Assembly (NCBI RefSeq): GCF_012849555.1
Contig: NZ_CP051685.1
Location: forward strand, 1,302,001 to 1,366,000
Length of the DNA stretch: 64,000 bases
Direction of reading: 5' to 3'
DNA from: Massilia forsythiae
GTDB lineage: Bacteria > Pseudomonadota > Gammaproteobacteria > Burkholderiales > Burkholderiaceae_D
The position numbers and the translations under genes were made by a program. The notes beneath the pieces were generated by a model that was given only the letters and a program-made list of their open reading frames with translations, had not been told where the DNA came from and did no database searches. Shown piece after piece: positions 24,933 through 33,930 of the stretch (its first letter is position 1; each line of letters begins with the position of its first letter).

Positions 24933-25517
24933 GTGCACCCCAGCCTCACCACCCTGCTCGACGAACTCGCCGCCTTCGGCGACGCCCACGACGGCGACGC
25001 CGCCAACCGCGCCACCCGCATGCTCAACATCACCCCGGACACCGGCGCATTCCTGGCGCTGCTGGTCAAGGCGACCGGCGCGCGCCGCATCCTCGAGATC
25101 GGCACCTCGAACGCTTATTCCACACTGTGGCTGGCCGACGCCGCTACCGCCACCGGCGGTATGGTGACCACGGTGGAACTGGCGCCCGCCAAGGTCGCCA
25201 TGGCGCGCAACAACGTCGCGCGCGCCGGCCTGCAGGCGGTCGTGGACCAGCGCGAAGGCGATGCCGGCGCACTGCTGGCGAACCTGGACGACGGCGCCTT
25301 CGACCTGCTGTTCCTCGACTCGCAGCGCAGCGCCTACCTGGCCTGGTGGCCGCACATCAAGCGCGTGCTGCGCGCCGGCGGGCTGCTGGTGGTCGATAAC
25401 GCCACCTCGCATGCGCACGAGATGGCGGAATTCATGGATGCGGTGCGTGGCGACGCGGGGTTCACGGTTAGCCTGGTGCCGGTGGGGAAAGGCGAGTTTT
25501 TAGCGGTGAAGGCGTGA
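24933..25517 (+). CDS. O-methyltransferase family protein
   Basis: SAM-dependent methyltransferase of 194 residues, class I Rossmann fold of the COMT/CCoAOMT-like family. SAM motif I is ARRILEIGTSNAYSTLWLA, motif II VTTVELAPAKVAMARNN, and the family's Asp is in DLLFLDSQRSAYLAWWP, followed by RAGGLLVVDNATSH. The metal-binding D-x(24-27)-DN pattern of the family is largely kept. Translation starts at GTG 24933 with AGGAG 6 nt upstream; the open frame continues further 5' but that part does not look coding. The substrate is unknown and the gene stands alone. Confidence 0.85.
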   Translation: MHPSLTTLLDELAAFGDAHDGDAANRATRMLNITPDTGAFLALLVKATGARRILEIGTSNAYSTLWLADAATATGGMVTTVELAPAKVAMARNNVARAGLQAVVDQREGDAGALLANLDDGAFDLLFLDSQRSAYLAWWPHIKRVLRAGGLLVVDNATSHAHEMAEFMDAVRGDAGFTVSLVPVGKGEFLAVKA

Positions 25518-25578
25518 CACTGCTGCAAGCGCAGTGCTGTCCGAGCGGATTTCGATAACGGATAACCCGCAGAGATAC

Positions 25579-25606
25579 CGTCGTCCCCGCCTTCGCGGGG
25601 ACGACG
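25579..25606. repeat. Solo palindromic end of the composite element family
   Basis: CGTCGTCCCCGC, a 4-nt loop and GCGGGGACGACG form a perfect 12-bp palindrome between two convergent genes. It is a single end without a centre or partner. Confidence 0.75.
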
Positions 25607-25674
25607 TGACGGAGTTCACTCATCGATGTCATGCCGCGGGCTCGCCAGCAGCCCGGCGCGACAATCCAGCCAAC

Positions 25675-27195
25675 TCAGAATCCGGCACGTCCGCGCAGGC
25701 GGCCTTTCACGTGCTTGCGCGCCAGCGGCAGCGCCTGCGCCGCGCGCGCCGCCAGCACGCCGTCGATGAAGCCGAGCAGCGCCGGTTCCTGCGGCAGCCG
25801 TGCGCGCAACTGCTCCACCAGGCCGCGCGCGACGAAGCTGTCGTTGATCAGGCCGAGCTCGTCCTGCATGCCGGCCAGCAGGTCGTGCCGGCGCGCCGCC
25901 TTCTTGCCGTGGTCGAGCGCATCGAAGAACTCGCGCGCATAGCGTTCCTTCTTGGCGGCGATGCGCACCTTGTGAAGGCATTCCGGCCGGCCCAGGTCGT
26001 GGCCGCGGGCGCGCTTGCGCACGCGCGCGGAGGCGTGCTGCACCAGCTGCGGCGCCGCCTTCGACACCTTGCGCGCCAGCGCCTCGGCATCGAGCCCGTC
26101 CTGCTCCCAGCCCTTGCCGGCCAGCCAGGCGCCCAGTCCCAGCAGCAGGCCGGTGTAGCGCGCGCTGCTCACCGCCGAGCGCACCTTGCCGTGATGGCGC
26201 TGGGCTTCCTCGCGCGCCGCCACCCGTACCCGCTCCATGGCGCCTTGATGTTCGTCCGGCAGCGGCAGTCCCGGCAGCACCGACTCGATGAACACGTCCC
26301 AGTTGCGCGCGTCGCCGAGTTCGCCGGCCAGCCATTCGATGTCGTCGCGCAGCAGCTGCGGCAGCTGCACCATCCTGTCCACCATCGCCAGCGCGGCGCG
26401 CAGGCGGCGCAGGCCGACGCGCATCTGGTGCAGGCCCTCGACGTCGCCGGCCAGCACGCCGCGTTCGTTGGCCTGCATCTGCTGCAGGCAGTTGGCCAGG
26501 ATCGCCGCCAGCGCTTGCGCCATGCTGGCCTTGCGCTTGACGCGCACCTTGGCCGCCTTGACCGCCTGCGGCGCCACCGCGCCGGCCAGCTGGTAGCCGC
26601 GTTCGGCCTTGCTGGCATGCTCGATGCGCACCGGCGTCGCCGCGTGCACCTGGCGCGCCAGCTCGTACAGGCGGGCCGGGTCGCCTTCCTTGATCTCCAG
26701 TTCCAGCTCGCGCACCGGCGCGCTCTTGTCGCCGCGCCGCAGTTCTCCGCTGTCGAACGCGCATTCGACCCGGGTACCGTCCGCCAGCGCCAGCATCCAG
26801 CTGGTGCGCTTGCTGCGGTTGACGAACACCGTGTCCAGCGCCAGACCCTGTCCGTCGAGGTGCCTGGCCAGGTCCGGCAGCGCCTGGCGCAGCTGTTCGT
26901 GCAGCACGGCCTGGTCCGGCGTCTCGGACGCGATCTCGCTTTCCAGCTCGGTACGGCGGTGCAGGCCGGCCAGCGCGTCGCCGCCGCCCTTCAGGGTCTG
27001 CACGTGGCGGCCGCCGCTGCTGCGCACGCGCAGCGCGAAGCCGTGCTGCCACAGGTCGAAGGCGGCGCTGTCGAAATAACGGTCGACGTGTTCCTGTTCC
27101 TGCGGCTTGGAAGCGCCGTCGGTGCGTAGTACCGGGCTTTTCTTGATCTGGCTGGCACTGGCGGCGTCGACCGCCAGCTTGATTTCGGATTCCAT
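25675..27195 (-). CDS. CYTH and CHAD domain-containing protein
   Basis: Protein of 506 residues. The N-terminal CYTH domain (1-205) opens with the ExExK signature (ESEIK) and continues with charged strands such as ALRVRSSGGRHVQTLK and RELELEIKEGD, typical of triphosphate tunnel enzymes. The C-terminal CHAD domain (about 225-500) is helical and rich in conserved His/Arg/Lys (GLHQMRVGLRRLRAAL, CLHKVRIAAKKERYAREFF) and binds polyphosphate in other bacteria. The protein is likely a polyphosphate-associated triphosphatase. ATG at 27195 has AGGAG 7 nt upstream. Confidence 0.9.
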   Translation of the reverse strand: MESEIKLAVDAASASQIKKSPVLRTDGASKPQEQEHVDRYFDSAAFDLWQHGFALRVRSSGGRHVQTLKGGGDALAGLHRRTELESEIASETPDQAVLHEQLRQALPDLARHLDGQGLALDTVFVNRSKRTSWMLALADGTRVECAFDSGELRRGDKSAPVRELELEIKEGDPARLYELARQVHAATPVRIEHASKAERGYQLAGAVAPQAVKAAKVRVKRKASMAQALAAILANCLQQMQANERGVLAGDVEGLHQMRVGLRRLRAALAMVDRMVQLPQLLRDDIEWLAGELGDARNWDVFIESVLPGLPLPDEHQGAMERVRVAAREEAQRHHGKVRSAVSSARYTGLLLGLGAWLAGKGWEQDGLDAEALARKVSKAAPQLVQHASARVRKRARGHDLGRPECLHKVRIAAKKERYAREFFDALDHGKKAARRHDLLAGMQDELGLINDSFVARGLVEQLRARLPQEPALLGFIDGVLAARAAQALPLARKHVKGRLRGRAGF

Positions 27196-27587
27196 TGTTT
27201 TTCTCCTTTTGATGGCGACCACTCTACCGTGTCGGCGCCGGACGAGGCACACATGACGGCGGCGCTGCGCGTGGCGCGAAGCGGAGACGATACCAACGTC
27301 GCATGACGGGCGTGCGACAAGGGTCAATGGGACGGCGATGGCCGCGTCCACCGGACATTCTCGCCAAATGTCACAATTGACAGGCGGCATGCGCGGCCAG
27401 CTCGCCGGTAAAAATCCTTGCCCGATAGAGCGGCCGACTCTACCGAGCATAGCGAATCCTGTGTTGGCACAACAAGCAATATTGACAGTTATTTACCTAT
27501 TTACAACGCTCACCAGTTAACAATTGTTCATATCGATGCTGCCTCGTAGACTCCTTGCGTCCTGCATAACAATCAAGAGAGAACGCC
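27196..27587 (+). promoter_or_regulatory. Leader region of the TonB-dependent receptor gene
   Basis: This 392-bp gap turns AT-rich near the receptor gene. It contains a perfect TTGACA (27482-27487) but no good -10 at standard spacing (TACAAC after 14 bp). A 10-bp palindrome AACAATTGTT lies at 27519-27528 and could be an operator. No clear Fur box is seen. The left half (27196-27470) holds nothing I can assign. Confidence 0.35.
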
Positions 27588-30095
27588 ATGACGAGACAAG
27601 CCGCCGCACCGGGTTTCACCTTCACCTTCCTCGCTTCCGCCCTGCTGCTGGCCTTCGCGCCGGCGCATGCCCAGCAAGCCCAACAAGCCCAGCAAGCCCA
27701 GTCCAGCGCCGCCGACGCGCGTCCGGCCGACGATCCGGCCATGGCCTCGGTGGTGGTGCTCGGCTCGCGCGGCGCGGCGCGCACGGCGCTCGATGCCGCC
27801 GCGCCGGTCGGCCTGATCGGCGCCAAGGACTTGCAGACGGCCGGACCGCTGGAACTGGGCAAGCTGCTGCAGACGCTCGACCCGTCGTTCAACTTTTCCT
27901 CGACCTTCATCAGCGACGGCACCGACATCATCCGCCCCGCCACCCTGCGCTCGCTGGGGCCCGACCAGATCCTGGTGCTGGTCAACGGCAAGCGCCGCCA
28001 CCAGCAAGCGCTGGTCAACGTGCAGCAGACCATCGGGCGCGGCTCGGCCGGCACCGACATCAACGCGATCCCGATGTCGGCGATCCAGCGCATCGAGGTG
28101 CTGCGCGACGGCGCCGCCGCCCAGTACGGGTCGGACGCGATCGCCGGCGTGATCAACATCGTGCTCAAGCAGCAGACGAGTGAAACACAGCTGTCCGCGA
28201 CCGGCGGCGGTACCAGCGAGGGCGGCGGCGCGCTGGTCTCGGCCAGCGCCAACCAGGGTTTTAAGATCGGCAACGACGGCGGCTACCTGAATCTCACCGC
28301 CGAGGGCCGCCGCCGCGGCGAAACCAACCGCGCCGGCGTGGACACGCTGCGCGTGAACCCGCCGCGCGTCACCCAGCGCATCGGCGACAGCCTGGCCAAG
28401 GACAAGTACTTCTGGTACAACGCGGCGCTGCCGGTGGCGGCCGAGGGCGAGTTCTACGCGTTCGGCGGCGTCTCGCACCGCACCGGCGACTCGGCCGGCT
28501 TCTTCCGCTCGGCCGGCGACGGCCGTACCGTGCCCGCCGTGTATCCGAACGGCTTCCTGCCCAACATCCGCACGACCGTCAAGGATGCTTCGCTGGCCAT
28601 CGGCTACCGGCGCGACCTGGCCGACGGCTGGAAAGCCGACCTGTCCGTCAACCACGGCCGCAGCGAACTCGATTTCCACGAAAAGGAGACCATCAACGTC
28701 AGCTACTGGTACGAGCCGAAGCCGGGCGGCGGCATCTACGCCGCCTCGCCCCTGGAAGCCGACACCGGCGCCCTGAAATTCCGCCAGACCACGGTCAATG
28801 CCGACCTGCGCGGCCCAGTGACGCTGGCCGGACGCCAGCTGTCGTTCGCGACCGGCTTCGAGTACCGGCGCGACGGCTATGCGATCGAGGCCGGCGACCC
28901 GGTCTCCTACCAGTACGGCCGTACCAACAATCCGGCCATCGTCATCCGCGACCAGGTCGGCGGCGCCGCGGCCTCGGGCACCCAGGGCTTCCCCGGCTAC
29001 ACCCCTGCCACCGCGGTCGACGACAGCCGCCACAACATCGCGCTGTACGCCGACCTCGAACACAATCTGACCAAGGAACTGCTGCTGGGCGCGGCCGTGC
29101 GCTGGGAAAAATACTCGGACTTCGGCAGCACCACCACCGGCAAGCTGAGCCTGCGCTACGACCCCAGTAAGACCGTGGGCCTGCGCGGCACCGTGTCCAC
29201 CGGTTTCCGCGCGCCCAGCGTGCAGCAGAAGTTCTACAGCTCGGTCTCGACCAACCTGAACGGCGCCGGCGTGCTGACCGAGACGCTCACGGCGCGCGAA
29301 GGCAGCGCCGTCACGCGCGCCTTCGGCATCCCGAACCTGAAGGAAGAGACCTCGAAGAACGCCAGCGTCGGCCTGGTGCTGCGCCCGCTGCCGAATTTCT
29401 CGCTGACCGCCGACCTGTGGGGCATCGACATCGACGACCGCATCGTGTTCTCCTCGAACATCGCACCCGAGAGCGGCGCCTGCATCACCGCCGCGGCCTG
29501 CCCGGTCAAGGCCATCCTCGACCCGTTGAAAGTCGGCCAGGCGCAGTTCTTCACCAACGCCATCGACACGCGCACGCGCGGCCTGGACATCGTGGCCGAG
29601 CACACCACGCGCTGGACCGGTTCGACGCTGGTGCTGTCCGGCCAGTTCGATTTCAACCGCACGAAGGTCAAGAACCGCCACTCGCTGTCGCCGGTGCTGA
29701 GCGGCGCCCAGCTGTTCGACGACGCCCAGGTGACGCTGATCGAACGCGGCCAGCCGCGCCAGCACCACGTGCTGTCGGCCGACTACACCACCGGCCCGTG
29801 GAACGGCAACCTGCGCGCCAACTACTACGGCGAAGTCCAGGGACAGGGTTTCACCGCGCCGTTCGTGCAGACCTGGGGCGCCAAGTGGATCCTCGACGCC
29901 ACCGCGCGCTACAGTTTTAGCAAGTCGACCAGCGTCAGCGTCGGCGCCAACAACCTTTTCAACACCTTCCCGACCAAATGGGACCCGGTGCGCGCCGCGC
30001 CCTTCCCGCAGCTGGGTTTTACGTATTGCTGGGAGACCTGCCCGTTCGGCATCAATGGGCGCTCGTTCTATGCGCGGGTGGATGTGAGCCTATAG
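27588..30095 (+). CDS. TonB-dependent outer-membrane receptor
   Basis: Outer-membrane transporter of 835 residues. The signal peptide is 1-28 (AFAPAHA-QQ). A Gln/Ala repeat (three 9-bp units at 27672-27698) precedes the plug domain (about 60-190), whose motifs include DQILVLVNGKRRHQ, IPMSAIQRIEVLRDGAAAQY and SDAIAGVINIVLK. The 22-strand barrel ends with the aromatic-type C-terminus SFYARVDVSL. It imports a large substrate using TonB energy; siderophore, cobalamin and carbohydrate are all possible and the sequence does not decide. AGAGAG precedes the ATG. It has no partner transporter nearby. Confidence 0.92.
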   Translation: MTRQAAAPGFTFTFLASALLLAFAPAHAQQAQQAQQAQSSAADARPADDPAMASVVVLGSRGAARTALDAAAPVGLIGAKDLQTAGPLELGKLLQTLDPSFNFSSTFISDGTDIIRPATLRSLGPDQILVLVNGKRRHQQALVNVQQTIGRGSAGTDINAIPMSAIQRIEVLRDGAAAQYGSDAIAGVINIVLKQQTSETQLSATGGGTSEGGGALVSASANQGFKIGNDGGYLNLTAEGRRRGETNRAGVDTLRVNPPRVTQRIGDSLAKDKYFWYNAALPVAAEGEFYAFGGVSHRTGDSAGFFRSAGDGRTVPAVYPNGFLPNIRTTVKDASLAIGYRRDLADGWKADLSVNHGRSELDFHEKETINVSYWYEPKPGGGIYAASPLEADTGALKFRQTTVNADLRGPVTLAGRQLSFATGFEYRRDGYAIEAGDPVSYQYGRTNNPAIVIRDQVGGAAASGTQGFPGYTPATAVDDSRHNIALYADLEHNLTKELLLGAAVRWEKYSDFGSTTTGKLSLRYDPSKTVGLRGTVSTGFRAPSVQQKFYSSVSTNLNGAGVLTETLTAREGSAVTRAFGIPNLKEETSKNASVGLVLRPLPNFSLTADLWGIDIDDRIVFSSNIAPESGACITAAACPVKAILDPLKVGQAQFFTNAIDTRTRGLDIVAEHTTRWTGSTLVLSGQFDFNRTKVKNRHSLSPVLSGAQLFDDAQVTLIERGQPRQHHVLSADYTTGPWNGNLRANYYGEVQGQGFTAPFVQTWGAKWILDATARYSFSKSTSVSVGANNLFNTFPTKWDPVRAAPFPQLGFTYCWETCPFGINGRSFYARVDVSL

Positions 30096-30097
30096 AC

Positions 30098-30138
30098 CGT
30101 CGTTCCAGGCACTGCCTGAAACGACTCCCCGCGCAGGT
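30098..30138. repeat. Half element (long right-end type)
   Basis: CGTCGTTCCAGGCACTGCCT followed by GAAACGACTCCCCGCGCA matches the right end of the copy at 50,544 in reverse orientation. It begins 3 bp after the receptor stop codon. Confidence 0.6.
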
Positions 30139-30195
30139 GCACTGCTGTCCGGAATAATTTTTGCTGCCTTAAATAGACCCGTCATAGGGGAAAAC

Positions 30196-30321
30196 CGTCG
30201 TCCCCGCGAAGGCGGGGACCCATAGAAACTAAAAGAATTCGATAATTTGTTACTAACTCGGTGACTCAGATCGATGAAGTTAGCACACTCAGTATGGATT
30301 CCCGCCTGCGCGGGAACGACG
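30196..30321. repeat. Composite palindromic element, copy 4
   Basis: The left end is CGTCGTCCCCGCGAAGGCG continuing to GGGGACCCATAG. The right end is CTCAGTATGGATTCCCGC ... GCGGGAACGACG. The centre is about 65 AT-rich bp. Together with the half copy before it and the copy after it, this fills most of the 403-bp gap between the receptor and glycosyltransferase genes. Confidence 0.75.
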
Positions 30322-30367
30322 ATTCTATTTATAGAGTCTTTATGGAATTAATATCCCGGACACTAGT

Positions 30368-30484
30368 GCGCGCAGGCGGGGATCCATGCTGAGCATCCCG
30401 AGTCGCGACATTTGAAGCACTCGATGTACTCCCGATGATCGAACATCGTTAATCAGCATGGGTCCCGCCTTCGCGGGGACGACG
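30368..30484. repeat. Composite palindromic element, copy 5 (left end truncated)
   Basis: GCGCAGGCGGGGATCCATGCTGAG-type left half at 30368, a centre with CGATGT ... ACATCG arms, and the right end CAGCATGGGTCCCGCC ... GGGGACGACG. The outer arm of the left end is missing or has diverged. Confidence 0.65.
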
Positions 30485-30498
30485 AGTTGTTGGCGACA

Positions 30499-31647
30499 TC
30501 AAGCAGCCACGTGCCGCCCGCCGTACAGCGCATCGTAGCCCGCCACCATCGCGTCCACGCTGAAGCGCTGCTCGACGAAGGCGCGCCCGGCGGCGCCGTG
30601 GCGGCTGCGCAGCGTGGGATCGATGACGTAGGCCGCCAGCGCATCGGCCAGCGCCTGCGCGTCGGTGGGCGGCACCAGCATGCCGGTCTGCCCCTCCTGC
30701 ACCAGCTGCGGCACGCCGCCGACGCGGCTGGCCACCACCGGCAGCCCGGTCGCCATCGCTTCCAGGATCGTCACCGGGGTCGCCTCGGACAGCGAGGGCA
30801 GCACGAACACGGAAAAGCCGCGCATCACCTCGGCCACGTCGGCGCGCGCGCCCGGCAGCCAGACGCGCTCGGCCCAGCTTTCCCGCGCCACCCGCTCGCG
30901 CAGCGTCTGCAGCAGCGGACCGTCGCCGACGATCGCCAGGCGCAAGTCGTACTGCGGCGCCGGAAAGCGTTGCAGCAGCAGCGCGAACGCGTCCAGCAGT
31001 CCGGCGTGGTTCTTGATGCGGTCGCTGCGTCCGACGGTGCCGATGCACACCGTCTGTGCCTGCTCTTGCGCCGCCGGCCCCGGGGAATAACGCACGGTAT
31101 CGACGCCGTTCGGCACCATCGCGATCTTGCGCGCCGGGACGCCGATGGTCTGGCGCAGCCAGTCGGCGATGTCGGCCGACACCGGTACATAGGCGTGGAT
31201 GGCCGGGGTCAGCAGGCGTCGCAGCAGGTTGTATTTACTGTGCTTGCCGTCCATCTCGACGCTGTCGCGCCCGTGTTCGGCGTGGATGCGCAGCGGCACC
31301 CCGGCCAGCAGCGCGGTGGCGTTGTATTCGATGGTGCCGACGTTATACGTGTGCATCACCGCCGGCCGCAACCTGCGCAGCAGCGCCCACAGCTTGCGGT
31401 GCGTGGCCAGGCTGTTCCCCGGCGGCTTGTGCAGCGCATACAGTTCGACGCCGGGCCGGCTGATCTTTTCCGCGTACTCGGTGTAGTTGGTGAGGCAGAC
31501 CACCGCATGGCGGTAATGCTGTGCCGGCATGCGGTTGATGCACTCGGCGATCAGCGTCTGCAAACCGCCGCATTCGAAGCTGTACACCAGATGCACGACC
31601 AGCGGCGCGTCTGCGCGCGGCACGGCGCGCTCCACGACGGCCGCCAT
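30499..31647 (-). CDS. GT4 glycosyltransferase, PEP-CTERM/XrtA-associated type
   Basis: Glycosyltransferase of 382 residues, GT-B fold. The N-terminal part (VVHLVYSFECGGLQTLIAEC and YRHAVVCLTNYTEYAEKI) resembles the family linked to exosortase A/EPS loci (TIGR03088). The C-terminal half carries the nucleotide-sugar site (VGRSDRIKNHAGLLDAF and PSLSEATPVTILEAMATGLP). It transfers sugars in envelope polysaccharide synthesis, acting at the cytoplasmic face. ATG 31647 shares one base with the upstream stop codon (TGATG), so the two transferases are coupled. The family call is good; the donor and acceptor are unknown. Confidence 0.85.
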   Translation of the reverse strand: MAAVVERAVPRADAPLVVHLVYSFECGGLQTLIAECINRMPAQHYRHAVVCLTNYTEYAEKISRPGVELYALHKPPGNSLATHRKLWALLRRLRPAVMHTYNVGTIEYNATALLAGVPLRIHAEHGRDSVEMDGKHSKYNLLRRLLTPAIHAYVPVSADIADWLRQTIGVPARKIAMVPNGVDTVRYSPGPAAQEQAQTVCIGTVGRSDRIKNHAGLLDAFALLLQRFPAPQYDLRLAIVGDGPLLQTLRERVARESWAERVWLPGARADVAEVMRGFSVFVLPSLSEATPVTILEAMATGLPVVASRVGGVPQLVQEGQTGMLVPPTDAQALADALAAYVIDPTLRSRHGAAGRAFVEQRFSVDAMVAGYDALYGGRHVAA

Positions 31648-32855
31648 CAGGATGCCGACGCGGTGGCGCGCGCCTTGGCTTGCATCGGCTGCTGCGCCGC
31701 CCGGCGGAACAGGTCGATCTGGCCGCGCGTCGTGTCGTCCCAGCTGTACAGCTCGGCATAGGCGCGCGTGGCGGCGTGGTCCGGGTAGTTGGCGCGCAGC
31801 TGCTGCACGCCGGCGGCGACGCCGGCCGCATCGCGGCTCGGCATCAGCACGCCGGATTCCGGCACGCGCACCACTTCCGGCGTGCCCCACACATTACTTG
31901 CCACCACCGGCGTGCCGCAGGCCATCGCCTCCAGCAGCACGTTGGCCCAGCCTTCGCGGCTGGACGCCAGCACCAGCGCATCGGCGGCGCCGTAGTACTG
32001 GCGCAATTTGTCCTGCGGCAGCGGGCCGAGGAAGGTCACGCGCTCGGCCACGCCGGCGGCCGTCGCCACCGCTTCCAGCTTGGCCTTGTCCGGCCCGCTG
32101 CCGGCGATCAGCAGGCGCACGCCCGGCAGTTGCGGCAGCGCGCCGATGATGTGTTCGTGGCCCTTGCGCGGGTCCAGGTAGCCGACCGACAGCAGCGTGA
32201 AGTCGGTCATGCCGAGTTCCTTGCGCGCGGCCGCGCGGTCGATCGGATGGAACAGTTCCAGGTCGACGCCGTTGCGCAGCGTGGTGATGCGGCTGCCGTC
32301 CATGCCGAAGCCGATCATCTCGCGGCGCAGCGCCTCGCACACGGTGATCGAATGCGTCGCCTGCTCGCCGGCCCACTTGATCATGCTGCGCGCGCGCGGA
32401 TACTGCGGGATCAAATTGATGTCGGTGCCCAGCGCCGAGATGATCAGCGGCTTGCGGAAGTACTTCGCCAGCATGGCCGCGGCCACGCCGTCCGGGAAAA
32501 AATAATGGGCGTCGATGACGTCGAAGTCGTAGCCCTCGTCGATCATGCGCGCGATGACCGGCTTGGCGGCGCGCGCGATGCCGGCCGGCTGCAGGTACAT
32601 GCCGACCTTCGGGATTACCGTGTAGCGCGGGTGGAACACCTCCACGCCGACGCGGGTTTCCACCTTGGGCGCCCTGGCCATCACGCCGTACTGGCCGAAC
32701 GCCTTGTGGGTGAACGGGAACCACGGCACCGGCGCCACCACCTTGGCCTGTATCTCTCCGGTGGCCAGCTGGTGGCGCAGCGTGGTCTCGGTGAAGATGC
32801 CGTGGTGCGGCTTGGCGGCATTCGGGAACAGGGTGGAAAAGGTGAGGATTTTCAT
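31647..32855 (-). CDS. GT4 family glycosyltransferase
   Basis: Glycosyltransferase of 402 residues. The N-terminal start MKILTFSTLFPNAAKPHHGI and the acceptor domain DVIDAHYFFPDGVAAAML are typical of GT4 enzymes. The C-terminal donor domain has LLSVGYLDPRKGHEHIIGAL, LIAGSGPDKAKL and the E-x7-E motif in REGWANVLLEAMACGTP. It is the first gene of the pair and was presumably co-opted for exopolysaccharide or glycolipid synthesis. The rest of a polysaccharide locus is not in this window. Confidence 0.88.
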   Translation of the reverse strand: MKILTFSTLFPNAAKPHHGIFTETTLRHQLATGEIQAKVVAPVPWFPFTHKAFGQYGVMARAPKVETRVGVEVFHPRYTVIPKVGMYLQPAGIARAAKPVIARMIDEGYDFDVIDAHYFFPDGVAAAMLAKYFRKPLIISALGTDINLIPQYPRARSMIKWAGEQATHSITVCEALRREMIGFGMDGSRITTLRNGVDLELFHPIDRAAARKELGMTDFTLLSVGYLDPRKGHEHIIGALPQLPGVRLLIAGSGPDKAKLEAVATAAGVAERVTFLGPLPQDKLRQYYGAADALVLASSREGWANVLLEAMACGTPVVASNVWGTPEVVRVPESGVLMPSRDAAGVAAGVQQLRANYPDHAATRAYAELYSWDDTTRGQIDLFRRAAQQPMQAKARATASAS

Positions 32856-33004
32856 GGCGGCGTGGCAGTGCGGTGGCAGTGGACGCGCTGGGGCGCGTCC
32901 GTCGTAATCCGCGATATTAACACTGAATAAACAATGCACTATTCGCTGAGGATGTTTCCACAGTCAAATTTCACATGCCTGCAACAACATGCGCGCCTGC
33001 CGTA

Positions 33005-33778
33005 TCAATCGAATTTGCTGAAGTCCGGCTTGCGCTTTTCGAAGAAGGCGGTGAACGCTTCCTTGGCCTCGTCGCCGTTCAACATGGCGCCGAAGCGCTC
33101 GTTCTCGGCCGCGATGGTTTCCTGCACCAGCGCCGCGCGCGCGCGCCGCATCAGCGCCTTGGTGGTGCGCACCGAGGCCGGCGGCAGCTTGGCCAGCTTG
33201 GCGGCCTGGCCCCGGGCGAAGTCTGCCAGCTCGGCCGCCGGCAGCACCCTGGCCACGATGCCCATCCCGAGCGCTTCCTGGGCGTCGAAGGCTTCGCCCA
33301 GCAGCAGCTTTTCGGCGGCCCGGGTATAGCCGGCCGATTGCGCCACCAGCAGCGACGAGGCGAATTCCGGGCACAGGCCGAGCTGGGTGAACGGCATCGA
33401 GAATTTCGCATTCTCGGCGGCGTAGACCAGGTCACAATGCATCAGCAGCGTGGTGCCGATGCCGACCGCCAGGCCGGCCACGGCCGCTACCACCGGCTTG
33501 GTGCAGCTTTCCAGGGCGCGCATGAACTGGAACACCGGGCGGTCGTCGTCCAGGGCGCCTGCGCCCGCGTTGTTGAGGAAATCGTCCAGGTCGTTGCCGG
33601 CGGTGAAAATGTCGGGCTTGCCGGTGATGAGGATGGCGCGGATGGCCGGGTCGGCGTCGGCGGCGCGCAAGGCTTCGGCCAGCGCGGTGTACATGGCGCC
33701 GGTGATGGCGTTCTTGCGCTGGGGACGATTGAATTCGAGGGTGAGGATGTGGTCGGCGGCGGTGGCGAGGATGTCCAT
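33005..33778 (-). CDS. Enoyl-CoA hydratase/isomerase family protein
   Basis: Crotonase-fold enzyme of 257 residues. The oxyanion-hole segments are visible (ILITGKPDIFTAGNDLDDF and VAAVAGLAVGIGTTLLMHCD). One hydratase catalytic Glu position holds Phe-Thr-Gln-Leu-Gly-Leu-Cys-Pro-Glu, so one of the two acidic residues is kept. It may hydrate enoyl-CoA or act as an isomerase. AAAGGAG lies 6 nt before the ATG. It follows the thiolase gene on the same strand, but a strong terminator lies between them, so it probably has its own promoter. Confidence 0.87.
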   Translation of the reverse strand: MDILATAADHILTLEFNRPQRKNAITGAMYTALAEALRAADADPAIRAILITGKPDIFTAGNDLDDFLNNAGAGALDDDRPVFQFMRALESCTKPVVAAVAGLAVGIGTTLLMHCDLVYAAENAKFSMPFTQLGLCPEFASSLLVAQSAGYTRAAEKLLLGEAFDAQEALGMGIVARVLPAAELADFARGQAAKLAKLPPASVRTTKALMRRARAALVQETIAAENERFGAMLNGDEAKEAFTAFFEKRKPDFSKFD

Positions 33779-33833
33779 CAGGTGCTCCTTTGTTGTTCGT
33801 ATGCCTTGGTGCGAGCGATGTCTCTCCGATACG

Positions 33834-33867
33834 CTCAGCTTGGGTTCCCGCTTTCGCGGGAACGACG
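33834..33867. repeat. Half element of the composite family
   Basis: CTCAGCTTGGGTTCCCGC, then TTTCGCGGGAACGACG: a right end only, between the hydratase gene and the thiolase terminator. Confidence 0.7.
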
Positions 33868-33873
33868 TTCGTT

Positions 33874-33910
33874 AAAAAAGGGCGCTGGGGTGTTCCCGCA
33901 GCGCCCTTTT
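33874..33910 (-). terminator. Bidirectional terminator after the thiolase gene
   Basis: AAAAGGGCGCTG (33876-33887) pairs perfectly with CAGCGCCCTTTT (33899-33910). A-run and T-run flanks on both sides allow it to work in either direction. It ends the beta-oxidation operon 20 bp past the thiolase stop codon. Confidence 0.85.
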
Positions 33911-33930
33911 CGACAGCGATCAAGCCGGCA

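Noticed and set aside
30098-30484. CRISPR array suggested by several similar palindromes close together
   Set aside because: Spacing is irregular, orientation alternates and units have two ends with centres; no cas genes. These are composite elements.
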